12,249 nt of DNA, from assembly GCA_002689195.1 (NCBI GenBank), contig NZFC01000003.1, positions 36,163 to 48,411 of the forward strand, given 5' to 3'. Both the position numbers and the translations under genes were made by a program. Shown piece after piece: positions 1 to 9,903 of this stretch (position 1 is the first letter of the stretch; each line of letters begins with the position of its first letter). The stretch is from Rhodobiaceae bacterium. Its GTDB lineage: Bacteria > Pseudomonadota > Alphaproteobacteria > RS24. The notes under the pieces are model-generated. The model did not search any database and was not told the origin of the DNA. It worked only from the letters and a program-made list of their open reading frames with translations.

Positions 1-192
1 CGTCCGCGCCAGATTGCCATGTATCTGTCAAAACATCTGACCAGCCGGTCGCTTCCCGAAATCGGGCGCAAATTCGGCGGGCGCGACCACACAACGGTCA
101 TTCATGCGGTACGCAAAATCGAACAATTGCGCGAACAAGACCCAGCCTTGGATGAAGATGTCGATTTGTTGCGTCGAATGCTTGAGAACTAG
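1..192 (+). CDS. dnaA: Chromosomal replication initiator DnaA, C-terminal end (5' part outside window)
   Basis: The last 63 codons of DnaA, open at the left edge of the window. This is domain IV, the helix-turn-helix that binds DnaA boxes at the replication origin. It opens with the basic segment [14 protein letters not shown], continues with [19 protein letters not shown] (the DnaA family signature, about residues 19-37 of the fragment) and ends in a short acidic and leucine-rich tail. The key recognition residues of the GRDHTTV helix are all present, so this end of the gene looks intact. It is followed by a hairpin terminator and then dnaN on the same strand, the ancestral order around many bacterial origins. 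The ATPase domain cannot be judged because it lies outside the window. Confidence 0.97.
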   Translation, partial: RPRQIAMYLSKHLTSRSLPEIGRKFGGRDHTTVIHAVRKIEQLREQDPALDEDVDLLRRMLEN

Positions 193-219
193 CTTTTCAT
201 TAGCGTTGGCGGGGCCAGT

Positions 220-244
220 AAGGGGGCAAAAAAAAGCCCCTTTT
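220..244 (+). terminator. Rho-independent-like terminator after dnaA
   Basis: An 8-bp stem (220-227 pairing with 236-243, with one G-U pair) built on GGGGC/GCCCC encloses a loop of eight consecutive A residues and ends in TTTT at 241-244. It sits 27 nt after the dnaA stop. The T run is short, so termination may be partial, allowing some read-through into dnaN. Confidence 0.65.
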
Positions 245-279
245 CGCCGCATTTCTGCTATAAATATGAACTAATTGGA

Positions 280-298
280 CACCTTGGTCGCCGAGGTG
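280..298 (+). promoter_or_regulatory. Hairpin in the dnaN leader
   Basis: CACCTTGG (280-287) pairs with CCGAGGTG (291-298) around a 3-nt loop, giving an 8-bp stem with one G-U pair. No T run follows, so it is not an obvious terminator. It lies about 90 nt before dnaN, downstream of an AT-rich stretch (around 259-270, TATAAATATG) that may hold the dnaN promoter -10 region, although no convincing -35 could be placed. A second, smaller stem (348-352 with 360-364, 7-nt loop) lies just before the ribosome binding site. Function is not known; an RNA structure or a protein-binding inverted repeat are both possible. Confidence 0.4.
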
Positions 299-387
299 AT
301 TCGAGCATTTGCGCCGTGTACCGCGCATGTTGAAAAATCAATTTCTACACCGTTTCAATCGGTGAGTTCGGTATTAAAGAGGGTCGG

Positions 388-1506
388 ATGAAAACCACAA
401 TTGAACGCAGTGCTTTTTTAAAAGCGCTTAACCATGTACAAAGCGTTGTCGAGCGCCGCAACACAATTCCGATTTTATCCAATGTCCTGCTGGAAGCCGA
501 AAACGGGGTTGTGACCCTGACCGCGACCGACCTTGAGATCGAGGTGCGCGAGCGGGTTGAAGCTGAAATTTCGCAAGCTGGTGCCATCACCGCGCCGGCG
601 CATATGCTGTATGACATTGTGCGTAAATTGCCCGATGGCGGGCAGATTGAGCTTGCCAAGGACGAAAATGCCGAGCGTTTGACCTTGGTGTCCGGCAAGT
701 CATCATTTTTGCTGCAAACCCTGCCGCGCGAAGATTTTCCGGCCATGGCGCGCGATGAAATGCCGGTGGCTTTCGCGCTGTCGGGCACGGATTTGCGCCG
801 GTTGATCGAAAAAACCCGCTTTGCCATTTCGGTTGAGGAAACCCGCTATTATCTGAACGGCATTTACCTGCACGCGCTGGAAGAAGACGGCGCGGCGCTG
901 TTGCGCGCTGTGGCGACTGACGGCCATCGCTTGGCGCGGGTGCAGATAACCCAGCCGGTCGGCGCGGCCGAAATGCCGGCCATTATTATTCCGCGCAAAA
1001 CGGTTGGCGAGGTGCAAAAACTTTTGGAAGAAGCCGAAGGCGAAGTTTCGGTGCAGGTTTCCGATACGAAGATCAATTTCGCTTTCGACAATATTGTGCT
1101 GACCTCGAAATTGATTGACGGGAAATTTCCCGATTATACGCGCGTTATTCCGGTCGATAATGACAAGGTGCTGGGCGTGGACGCCAAAACCTTTGCCCAA
1201 AGCGTTGACCGCGTTTCGGCAATCTCAAGCGAAAAATCGCGGGCTGTGAAGCTGAGCCTTGATACCGATAGTCTGGGCCTTTCGGTTTCCAACCCCGATA
1301 GCGGCAATGCCAGTGATGAGATTAGTGTCAGCTATCAGGCCGAGCCGTTGGAAATCGGCTTCAACGCGCGCTATCTGATGGATATCACCAGCCAGCTTGA
1401 CGGCGAGATGGCAACTTTTGAACTGTCAAATAGCGGGGCCCCGACCATTGTGCGCGATGGCGAGGATACCCATGCACTCTATGTGCTGATGCCCATGCGG
1501 GTGTGA
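388..1506 (+). CDS. dnaN: DNA polymerase III beta subunit (sliding clamp)
   Basis: A 372-residue protein of normal length for the beta clamp (E. coli about 366). The clamp is a dimeric ring on DNA that tethers polymerase III and also recruits repair polymerases, ligase and mismatch-repair proteins. The N-terminus MKTTIERSAFLKALNHVQSV and the segment around residues 22-50 (RRNTIPILSNVLLEA, then TATDLEIEV) are typical of domain 1. Domains 2 and 3 follow at roughly 126-250 and 251-372. The C-terminus ends in YVLMPMRV, matching the conserved clamp C-terminal strand that lines the partner-binding pocket. The ATG at 388 is preceded by AGAGGG (378-383) at good spacing. recF starts 1 nt after the stop, indicating co-translation. 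Confidence 0.98.
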   Translation: MKTTIERSAFLKALNHVQSVVERRNTIPILSNVLLEAENGVVTLTATDLEIEVRERVEAEISQAGAITAPAHMLYDIVRKLPDGGQIELAKDENAERLTLVSGKSSFLLQTLPREDFPAMARDEMPVAFALSGTDLRRLIEKTRFAISVEETRYYLNGIYLHALEEDGAALLRAVATDGHRLARVQITQPVGAAEMPAIIIPRKTVGEVQKLLEEAEGEVSVQVSDTKINFAFDNIVLTSKLIDGKFPDYTRVIPVDNDKVLGVDAKTFAQSVDRVSAISSEKSRAVKLSLDTDSLGLSVSNPDSGNASDEISVSYQAEPLEIGFNARYLMDITSQLDGEMATFELSNSGAPTIVRDGEDTHALYVLMPMRV

Positions 1507-1507
1507 G

Positions 1508-2701
1508 GTGGATTTTCTGCCGCAAACCGCTGCGCCGGTGCCCCTGACAGACCCTCGGCTGGTCGCGCCGCATATTTCCAGATTGCGTCTAACGCATTTT
1601 CGCTCGCATGCGGGCGTCGATATCAATGTCGATTGCGGCGCGGTCATTCTGACCGGCCCTAATGGTGCGGGCAAAACCAATATTCTGGAAGCCATTTCAA
1701 TGCTCGCGCCCGGGCGCGGGCTACGCAGCGCCCAATTGGATGATATGGCGGCGACGCATGCCGATGCAGGCTGGACGGTGCTGGCCGATATCACCACCGC
1801 CACCGCGCCAATGCGGGTCGGTGTTGGCTTTGAACACGGCGGCACGGGCCGCGAATTGCGGGTAGACGGTGCGCCCGCGCGCGGGTTTGAAAAAATTTCC
1901 ATGGCCCTGCCGCAATTATGGCTGACCCCGGCCATGGACCGATTGTTCACCGATAGCGCGGGTGGGCGGCGCAGATTTATCGACCGTTTCGCGCAAACGC
2001 TGGTGCCGGGGCTTTCGACCCAGCTCAATCAATATGAGCGCGCCATGCGCGAGCGCAACAAATTGCTGCAAACGCCGGGCACGCAGATTTCCAGCAATGG
2101 CTGGCTGGACGGGCTGGAGGAAAATATGGCGAGCCTCGGCACAGCGATTGCCGCGGCGCGTTTGGCCGCGCTAGATGCCTTGGCCGAAGGGCTGGCGGCG
2201 ATGCCGGAAACCGTTTTTCCGCGCGCAGAAGTGGCTTTGGAGGGCACGCTTGAAGCGGGTTTGCGCGCGCAACCGGCGATTGAGGTTGAAGATAATTGGC
2301 GTGCACGCCTGCACGGGGAACGCGCGCGCGATGGTGCCGCCGGGCGCAGCTTGGAAGGCCCGCACCGCACGGACTTGCATGTGACCCATGCGGCCAAAAA
2401 CATGGCCGCTGCGAAATGCTCCACTGGTGAGCAAAAGGGGCTGTTGGTCGGGCTCATTATGGCGCAGGCGCGCAGCGTGGCGGCGCGCACCGGCGATGTG
2501 CCGATATTGCTGCTGGACGAAGTGGCCGCACATCTTGATGCAGCGCGGCGTCAGGCGCTGTTTGAAATTTTGCGAGATTTGGGCGGGCAAAGCTGGATTA
2601 CCGGCACGGATGCGGCGGCGTTTGCCGATTTCACCCATGCCACGAGCCATTTGCATATTTCTGCCGGCGCGGTTTTGCCGGGCCCCGGAATTCAGCTGTG
2701 A
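1508..2701 (+). CDS. recF: RecF, SMC-like ATPase for recombinational gap repair
   Basis: A 397-residue RecF. It acts in the cytoplasm with RecO and RecR to load RecA on single-stranded gaps at stalled forks. The Walker A motif is GPNGAGKT at residues 50-57, the ABC signature region reads CSTGEQKGLLVGL, and Walker B is ILLLDE with D337-E338 followed by the D-loop region VAAHLD. The start is the GTG at 1508, the most upstream possible start because a TGA lies in frame at 1487-1489. This gives about 20 residues before the usual RecF opening strand (ISRLRLTHFRSH). Another GTG at 1538 could be used instead; neither has a clear Shine-Dalgarno. Translation is probably coupled to dnaN, whose stop is 1 nt upstream. 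Confidence 0.96.
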   Translation: MDFLPQTAAPVPLTDPRLVAPHISRLRLTHFRSHAGVDINVDCGAVILTGPNGAGKTNILEAISMLAPGRGLRSAQLDDMAATHADAGWTVLADITTATAPMRVGVGFEHGGTGRELRVDGAPARGFEKISMALPQLWLTPAMDRLFTDSAGGRRRFIDRFAQTLVPGLSTQLNQYERAMRERNKLLQTPGTQISSNGWLDGLEENMASLGTAIAAARLAALDALAEGLAAMPETVFPRAEVALEGTLEAGLRAQPAIEVEDNWRARLHGERARDGAAGRSLEGPHRTDLHVTHAAKNMAAAKCSTGEQKGLLVGLIMAQARSVAARTGDVPILLLDEVAAHLDAARRQALFEILRDLGGQSWITGTDAAAFADFTHATSHLHISAGAVLPGPGIQL

Positions 2702-2735
2702 ACAGTCTCTGGGCAGTTAATGTCGACGATTTAAG

Positions 2736-5190
<2,455 letters not shown>

Positions 5191-5211
5191 GCGGAGCGGG
5201 GAACGAGGGTC

Positions 5212-7113
5212 ATGGCTGGTAAAAATGTCAAGCGTTCACCCGCCGCCCGTGCCGCATCGCGCGCAAGGTCTGGATCAGGGTCTGGGTCAAGGTCGTGGCT
5301 TGGCTCGCTATTTTACTGGGGTCTTGTGGCCGCATTATGGGCGGGTATCGGGCTAGCCGGACTTGTTTTCTACTATGCGCTCGACATGCCCGACACGGAT
5401 GGTTTGTGGTCGGTGTCGCGCAGTCCCGAAGTACGCCTTTATGCGCGCGACGACACACCGCTATCGCGGCGCGGGCGCAATACCGGCGCGCCCTTGCGCT
5501 ATGCCGATTTGCCGCCGGATTTGGTTCAGGCTGTCATCGCCATTGAAGACCGGCGGTTTTTTTCCCATTACGGGCTAGACCCGCGCGGGCTGGCGCGCGC
5601 CATGTTCGCCAATGCGCGCGCCGGGCGGTTTGTGCAGGGTGGCTCAACACTGACCCAGCAGCTTGCCAAAAACGTGTTTTTGACCCCCGACCGTACCTTC
5701 AAGCGCAAGGTGCAGGAATTATTGCTCGCCTTCTGGATGGAAGCGCGCCTATCGAAGCAGGAAATCATGGCGCTGTATTTCAACCGCGTCTATTTCGGTG
5801 CCGGTGCTTATGGGGTGCAGGCCGCGGCGCAGACCTATTTTGACCGACCGGCGCAGGAGTTAACGCTGGGCGAAGCCGCGCTGCTGGCGGGCCTGTTAAA
5901 AGCGCCGTCGCGTTACGCACCAACCCGCGACCCGCAAGCCGCTTTCGCCCGCGCGCGGCTGGTGCTTGGCGCGATGATGCAGACCGGCTATCTAACCCAA
6001 TCGCAAGCCGATGCCGTGCGCTTCGACACTGTGAGTATCTCGCGCCGCAACGGGGCCAGTGCGCATTATGCCGTTGACTGGGCGCTGGAACAATTGCCCG
6101 GCTTTGTCGGGCGGCCGCGTTCGGATATCGACGTGATCACGACGATTGACCCGGCCATGCAGCGCGCCGCAGAAGAGGCTTTGCAAAGCGTTTTGGACCG
6201 CGAGGGCGCCGCGCGTGCGGCTGGACAGGCGGCCATGGTGGTGATGACCCCGGATGGTGCCGTGCGGGCCATGGTCGGCGGGCGCTCTTACGCAAAAAGC
6301 CAGTTCAACCGCGCCGTGCAAGCCAACCGCCAGCCGGGTTCGGCGTTCAAGCCGCTGGTCTATCTGGCTGGTCTGGAAAGCGGCTTGTCGTCCGAACAGA
6401 AATTCACCGATGCGCCATTTTCGGTCGAGGCGTGGACGCCGAAAAATTACGATGAGGTTTATGAGGGCGAGGTGACGATGCATCGCGCTCTGACGAAATC
6501 TTTGAACACGGTCGCCGTTCAGGTTTCAGAGCGCGCGGGCCGCGCCCAAGTTATCAACGCCGCGCGGCGGCTGGGCATTACCGCGCCCTTGCGCCCGCAC
6601 CCGTCGATCGCGCTGGGCAGTTTCGAAGTTAACCTTTTGGAACTGACATCGGCCTACGCGCATTTTGCAAATGGCGGGTTTCAGACCTTTCCTTATATTA
6701 TCGACGCCGCCATCACGAAATCCGGCACGATACTTTATGAGCGCATTGCGCCAGCCCCGCCGCGGGTGATTGCGCCGCGCGAGGTTGCGGCGATGAACGA
6801 CATGCTGGTCGCCACCATAAAAACCGGCACGGGCCGCCGCGCCGCCATTGACGGGCAAATGCTTGCTGGCAAAACCGGCACCTCGCAAAACTGGCGTGAT
6901 GCCTGGTTTATCGGCTATTCGGGCGCGCTGGTGGCGGGTGTCTGGGTGGGCAATGATAATGGCGCGCCGATGAATAAAGTCACGGGCAGCGGTCTGCCCG
7001 CGCAAATCTGGCGGGCATTTATGGCAAGCCAAGAAAATCAGGTTGGCCTGCCCGGTTCTGAAAACGCTGACGGCACTGGCGGCGGCCTGCTCAAATGGCT
7101 GTTCGGCAATTAG
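5212..7113 (+). CDS. Class A penicillin-binding protein (bifunctional glycosyltransferase/transpeptidase)
   Basis: A 633-residue inner-membrane peptidoglycan synthase of the PBP1A family. A basic cytoplasmic tail with a Ser/Gly-rich stretch (about residues 20-28) is followed by one membrane segment (about 32-55). The GT51 glycosyltransferase domain has EDRRFFSHYG with catalytic E112, GGSTLTQQLAKN at 143-154, KRKVQE at 164-169 and the fourth motif KQEIMALYFNRVYFGAGAYG at 182-201. The transpeptidase domain has S377-A-F-K380 with the acylated serine, S430-L-N432 and K554-T-G-T557. It is shorter than E. coli PBP1a (about 850), with no room for that protein's extra OB-type domain. It starts 21 bp after gyrB on the same strand, so co-transcription is likely. 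The exact subfamily (PbpC, MrcA-like) was not resolved, so no symbol is given. Confidence 0.95.
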   Translation: MAGKNVKRSPAARAASRARSGSGSGSRSWLGSLFYWGLVAALWAGIGLAGLVFYYALDMPDTDGLWSVSRSPEVRLYARDDTPLSRRGRNTGAPLRYADLPPDLVQAVIAIEDRRFFSHYGLDPRGLARAMFANARAGRFVQGGSTLTQQLAKNVFLTPDRTFKRKVQELLLAFWMEARLSKQEIMALYFNRVYFGAGAYGVQAAAQTYFDRPAQELTLGEAALLAGLLKAPSRYAPTRDPQAAFARARLVLGAMMQTGYLTQSQADAVRFDTVSISRRNGASAHYAVDWALEQLPGFVGRPRSDIDVITTIDPAMQRAAEEALQSVLDREGAARAAGQAAMVVMTPDGAVRAMVGGRSYAKSQFNRAVQANRQPGSAFKPLVYLAGLESGLSSEQKFTDAPFSVEAWTPKNYDEVYEGEVTMHRALTKSLNTVAVQVSERAGRAQVINAARRLGITAPLRPHPSIALGSFEVNLLELTSAYAHFANGGFQTFPYIIDAAITKSGTILYERIAPAPPRVIAPREVAAMNDMLVATIKTGTGRRAAIDGQMLAGKTGTSQNWRDAWFIGYSGALVAGVWVGNDNGAPMNKVTGSGLPAQIWRAFMASQENQVGLPGSENADGTGGGLLKWLFGN

Positions 7114-7115
7114 CC

Positions 7116-7742
7116 TTAACCAGCGATTAGCCTGTTGAGTGTGGCGGCAAGTTCTTCCGGCGACACGGCATGGTCGAAATGGGTGAGAAAATTGCCATCC
7201 GGCCCCATCAGGTAAAAAATCGAACTGTGGTCAATCGTGTAGCCGTCGGCATTGGACGCATCCTCAACGCGCGCGCGATACACTTTGAACGCGCGCATGG
7301 CGTCATCAATTTGCGCCGGCGTGCCCGTCCAGCCGCGCAAACGCGGGTGGAAATGGCTCACATATTGTTTGAGCGCCGCCGGTGTGTCGCGTTCAGGGTC
7401 AACGGTTATGAAAATCGGCTGGATCGGGGATGCGCCATCATTGTTTTCCGGCGCGGCTTCCATCCGCTCAAGCGCCATCGTCATTATTTGCAAGGATGTG
7501 GGGCACACATCCGGGCAATAGGTAAAGCCGAAATATATCAGGCTATAGCGCCCTTTCAGATTGTCTTGCGAAACACGAAGGCCGGTATCGTCGACCAGTT
7601 CAAAGGCGCGCCCGATATCTGCCGTCTGGCGATTGGCGGGGCCCCCGTCGGTCGCGGTAAATGTCTGGCCGACCAATAGGCCAAGCACGACACACAGGCC
7701 GATGACACTGATAATAAGGCTGGCACGCATATATGTTTTCAT
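7116..7742 (-). CDS. senC: SCO1/SenC family copper chaperone for cytochrome c oxidase
   Basis: A 208-residue membrane-anchored, thioredoxin-fold protein. SCO1/SenC/PrrC proteins deliver copper to, or keep reduced, the CuA site of cytochrome oxidases on the periplasmic side. An N-terminal membrane segment (about residues 7-26) precedes the domain. The copper ligands are visible: C76 and C80 in CPDVC, and H172 in TIDHSSIFYLM; the family VDPERDT motif is also present. The start at 7742 is chosen because GGAGG lies 5 nt upstream of it on the minus strand (7748-7752); an upstream in-frame ATG at 7778 has no such site and would add 12 charged residues. The stop is 2 nt from the convergent PBP stop. 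The gene is divergent from the ankyrin-regB-regA cluster; senC next to regA/regB is known in Rhodobacter. The name senC rests on this context. Confidence 0.93.
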   Translation of the reverse strand: MKTYMRASLIISVIGLCVVLGLLVGQTFTATDGGPANRQTADIGRAFELVDDTGLRVSQDNLKGRYSLIYFGFTYCPDVCPTSLQIMTMALERMEAAPENNDGASPIQPIFITVDPERDTPAALKQYVSHFHPRLRGWTGTPAQIDDAMRAFKVYRARVEDASNADGYTIDHSSIFYLMGPDGNFLTHFDHAVSPEELAATLNRLIAG

Positions 7743-7747
7743 TTTTG

Positions 7748-7752
7748 CCTCC
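7748..7752 (-). promoter_or_regulatory. Shine-Dalgarno that fixes the senC start
   Basis: GGAGG on the minus strand, 5 nt before the ATG at 7742. It is the reason for preferring this start over the ATG at 7778, which lies upstream of the ribosome binding site. Confidence 0.8.
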
Positions 7753-7827
7753 GCGTTTTGCTCTTGGTGTTTGGGCATTACTCGTTTTGCAGCGCGCGAT
7801 TTGCGGCGCGCAATTAAAGACGCGCGC

Positions 7828-7857
7828 TTGCGCGATACGCATGGGGTCGGTTATACC
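7828..7857 (+). promoter_or_regulatory. Possible promoter of the ankyrin-regB-regA cluster
   Basis: TTGCGC (7828-7833) and TATACC (7852-7857) are separated by 18 bp and resemble sigma-70 -35 and -10 elements. Transcription would begin at about 7863-7865, essentially at the ATG pair 7864/7867, implying a leaderless or nearly leaderless mRNA. No Shine-Dalgarno is visible before this start, which fits. This is a pattern match only; the region is also the divergent leader of senC. Confidence 0.3.
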
Positions 7858-7863
7858 CAACGC

Positions 7864-8487
7864 ATGATGTTCGTTCAATCACGCGGAAAGTCGCAGCAAT
7901 ATAGCGCGCGCTTGTCAACCACGGCCACGCTTGGCAGGCTTGCATGTCTTGTCGCTTGCCTCGCCGTAATGAGCATGCCGGTTGCAGCGCAGGAAAAACC
8001 CGTCGTTGAGGACAGATCCCTAATCGATAAGGCGCGCGCGGGCGATCTTGAAGGCGTGCGGCTTGAGTTGCTCTCCGGGGCCAATGTTAATGAACGCGGC
8101 ATTGGCGACGGCACGGCCCTGCACGCCGCGGCTGATTGGGGCCATGCTCATATCGTGCGGGCGCTGCTGGAACTGGGTGCCCAGCCCGACCGTCGTGACG
8201 CGCGCCGTGCCACCGCGCTATCGCTGGCGGCGCGGCGCGGCCATATTGAATCTGTCGATATTTTGCTGGCTGGCGGTGCCGACCCTAATCGTGTCGCACA
8301 AGATAATGAAGTGCCGCTGATCAGTGCCGCGCGTCTTGGTTTCCATCAAATTGTCACCTCGCTTTTGGCCGCGGGCGCAGACCCGGAAGAAACCGATAGC
8401 ACGGGGCGCACGGCCAGAGACTGGGCCACAATCATGCGTTTGCAACAAGTATTGCTGGCTCTGGATAAAGCCGAGGGCGCGCGCTGA
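7864..8487 (+). CDS. Secreted or periplasmic ankyrin-repeat protein
   Basis: A 207-residue protein with a signal peptide and about four ankyrin repeats. The N-region contains several Arg/Lys, the hydrophobic core is LACLVACLAVMSMPVAA (about residues 26-42), and cleavage is likely after VAA42 before QEKP. Repeats run from about residue 50 to 200; clear ones are DGTALHAAADWGHAHIVRAL, RATALSLAARRGHIESVDIL and NEVPLISAARLGFHQIVTSL, each followed by a GA(D/Q)P-type turn. Ankyrin repeats bind proteins; no catalytic domain is seen. ATG 7864 or 7867 is the first reasonable start; the reading frame stays open upstream to 7561 only because it runs antisense to senC. The stop overlaps the regB start (TGATG, 8485-8489), implying coupled translation. 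The partner is unknown; the periplasmic face of RegB or SenC are candidates by context only. Confidence 0.88.
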   Translation: MMFVQSRGKSQQYSARLSTTATLGRLACLVACLAVMSMPVAAQEKPVVEDRSLIDKARAGDLEGVRLELLSGANVNERGIGDGTALHAAADWGHAHIVRALLELGAQPDRRDARRATALSLAARRGHIESVDILLAGGADPNRVAQDNEVPLISAARLGFHQIVTSLLAAGADPEETDSTGRTARDWATIMRLQQVLLALDKAEGAR

Positions 8488-9851
8488 TGGAGTCCGGACC
8501 GGCAAGCTGGCTATCGCCTGCCGGTACTGCGCCAACCGGTATTGTCGGCAGTGCGGTAAGGTTGCGGGTGCAGATTTTCCTGCGCTGGCTGGCGGTTATC
8601 GGCCAGCTGGGGGCGGTGCTGGTCGTCGGTTTCGGGCTGGAATTCCAACTGCCGATTATCGAGCTGTTATTTACCATCAGCGCCTCGGTTTTACTGAATG
8701 CGTGGCTGGCGCTGCGCTATCCGGTCAGCCACATGCTCACCGGTCGCGAGGCGGCGGGGTATCTGGCTTACGACCTTACCCAGCTTGGCATTTTGCTGTA
8801 TTTGACCGGCGGATTAATGAACCCGTTTGCCCTGTTGTTTCTGGCACCGGTAACGATTTCGGCCTCCGTCATGCAGGCGCGCACGACCGCGCTTCTGGTC
8901 GGCTTGGCAAGCGGCTGGGTCACGGTTTTGCTGTTTTTCCATCAGCCGCTGCCGTGGTCGGGGCCCGCGCCGGTTTTGCCCAGTATTTATATGATGGGCA
9001 TTTGGGCGGCGCTGTTGATTGCGCTGGTGTTCATTCCTTCTTATGTGTGGCGGGTCAGCCGCGAGGGGCGGCGCATGTCAGCCGCGCTCGCTGCCAGCCA
9101 GCGCATTATCGAGCGCGAACAGCGCCTGTCGGCACTTGATGGTCTGGCCGCCGCTGCCGCGCATAAACTCGGAACGCCGCTGGGCACAATCGCGCTTGTG
9201 AGCCGCGAATTGCTGAGCAATCCGGGCCTTGATACCAGCCTACACGACGATGTGACCCTGATGGTCGAACAAGCCAATAGATGCCGCGATATTCTGGCAT
9301 CGCTGACGGCTGAAGATACCAAGGATCCGGTTATTTCGCGCCTGCCTTTGGGCGCGCTGCTGGAAGAAGCGGTGCTGGAAGTTGGGCCGAGCGAGAAAGA
9401 GCTGCATGTGTCGTGCCTGCCTTATGAAAGCGGGTCCGGGCCGGTGCCGGAAATTTTGCGCCAGCCCGAGCTGATTTACGGCATCGGCAATCTGATCGCC
9501 AATGCGGCTGATTTTGCCGCCAAAAATGTCTGGGTCAGCGGGCGGTATTCGCCCGAAGAGGTGGTCATTGAAATTGCCGATGACGGGCCCGGTTTTCAGC
9601 CCGATATTCTGGCGCGGCTGGGCGAGCCGTATAACACAACGCGCGCGCGCGGCGGCGACGAGGTCGATGATGAGGGTCAAACCGGCATGGGGCTCGGCTA
9701 TTTTATCGCCCGCACGCTGCTATTGCGCTCTGGCGGACACATTGAAGCACGCAATCTGGCACCGGACGAAATGGTCGGCGATAGCACACCCGGCGGGGCT
9801 CATGTCGCCATTCACTGGCCGCGTGCGCGATTTGATGCGGCATCTGATTGA
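8487..9851 (+). CDS. regB: RegB/PrrB/ActS-type redox-responsive sensor histidine kinase
   Basis: A 454-residue membrane kinase that in relatives controls respiration, photosynthesis and carbon or nitrogen fixation in response to redox state through RegA. About six membrane segments lie between residues 30 and 187. The conserved GGLMNPF (108-114), implicated in quinone sensing in RegB, is present. The H-box is LSALDGLAAAAAHKLGTPL with phospho-accepting H226; the redox-active cysteine equivalent is C266 in RCRDIL. The ATPase domain has N339, D365-D-G-P-G-F and the GMGLG loop at 400-404. The residue after His is Lys227 (codon AAA), whereas RegB proteins I recall read HELGTPL. Start overlaps the stop of the ankyrin gene; regA follows after 52 bp. 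Confidence 0.95.
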   Translation: MESGPASWLSPAGTAPTGIVGSAVRLRVQIFLRWLAVIGQLGAVLVVGFGLEFQLPIIELLFTISASVLLNAWLALRYPVSHMLTGREAAGYLAYDLTQLGILLYLTGGLMNPFALLFLAPVTISASVMQARTTALLVGLASGWVTVLLFFHQPLPWSGPAPVLPSIYMMGIWAALLIALVFIPSYVWRVSREGRRMSAALAASQRIIEREQRLSALDGLAAAAAHKLGTPLGTIALVSRELLSNPGLDTSLHDDVTLMVEQANRCRDILASLTAEDTKDPVISRLPLGALLEEAVLEVGPSEKELHVSCLPYESGSGPVPEILRQPELIYGIGNLIANAADFAAKNVWVSGRYSPEEVVIEIADDGPGFQPDILARLGEPYNTTRARGGDEVDDEGQTGMGLGYFIARTLLLRSGGHIEARNLAPDEMVGDSTPGGAHVAIHWPRARFDAASD

Positions 9852-9893
9852 AATTTGTGAATAATGTCCTACATCTTCGACATAGCAATATGC

Positions 9894-9897
9894 GGAG
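9894..9897 (+). promoter_or_regulatory. Shine-Dalgarno supporting the TTG start of regA
   Basis: GGAG lies 6 nt before TTG at 9904. No ATG or GTG is available in frame between this TTG and the in-frame TAG at 9883-9885, and the conserved receiver domain begins about 13 codons later, so TTG is the best start. Confidence 0.75.
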
Positions 9898-9903
9898 TTT
9901 GTC

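Noticed and set aside
193..387. Replication origin (oriC) between dnaA and dnaN
   Set aside because: No convincing DnaA boxes (TTATNCACA-like) were found; the best resemblance, around 341-349, matches only about six of nine positions. The origin may lie upstream of dnaA or elsewhere.
2171..2656. Long open frames opposite recF, and similar ones opposite dnaN (703-1200), gyrB (3079-3687) and the PBP gene (6526-7032)
   Set aside because: All are complementary to conserved genes and rich in Arg, Ala, Gln and His without recognisable domains: typical shadows in high-GC coding DNA.
7265..7275. Alternating GCGCGC runs here and at about 9641-9650 as special Z-DNA-type sites
   Set aside because: Such runs are scattered through coding regions all over this window and reflect codon preference for Arg and Ala.
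7743..7778. Longer senC start at 7778
   Set aside because: The upstream ATG lacks a ribosome binding site, whereas GGAGG lies between the two ATGs and serves the downstream one.
7561..7863. N-terminal extension of the ankyrin protein by about 100 residues
   Set aside because: This stretch is antisense to senC and precedes a clear signal peptide; it remains open only by chance.
8324..9139. A 271-codon open frame overlapping the ankyrin gene and regB
   Set aside because: It is out of frame with two well-supported genes, shows no family motifs, and has the Arg/Gly/Ala-rich make-up of a frame-shifted reading of high-GC DNA.
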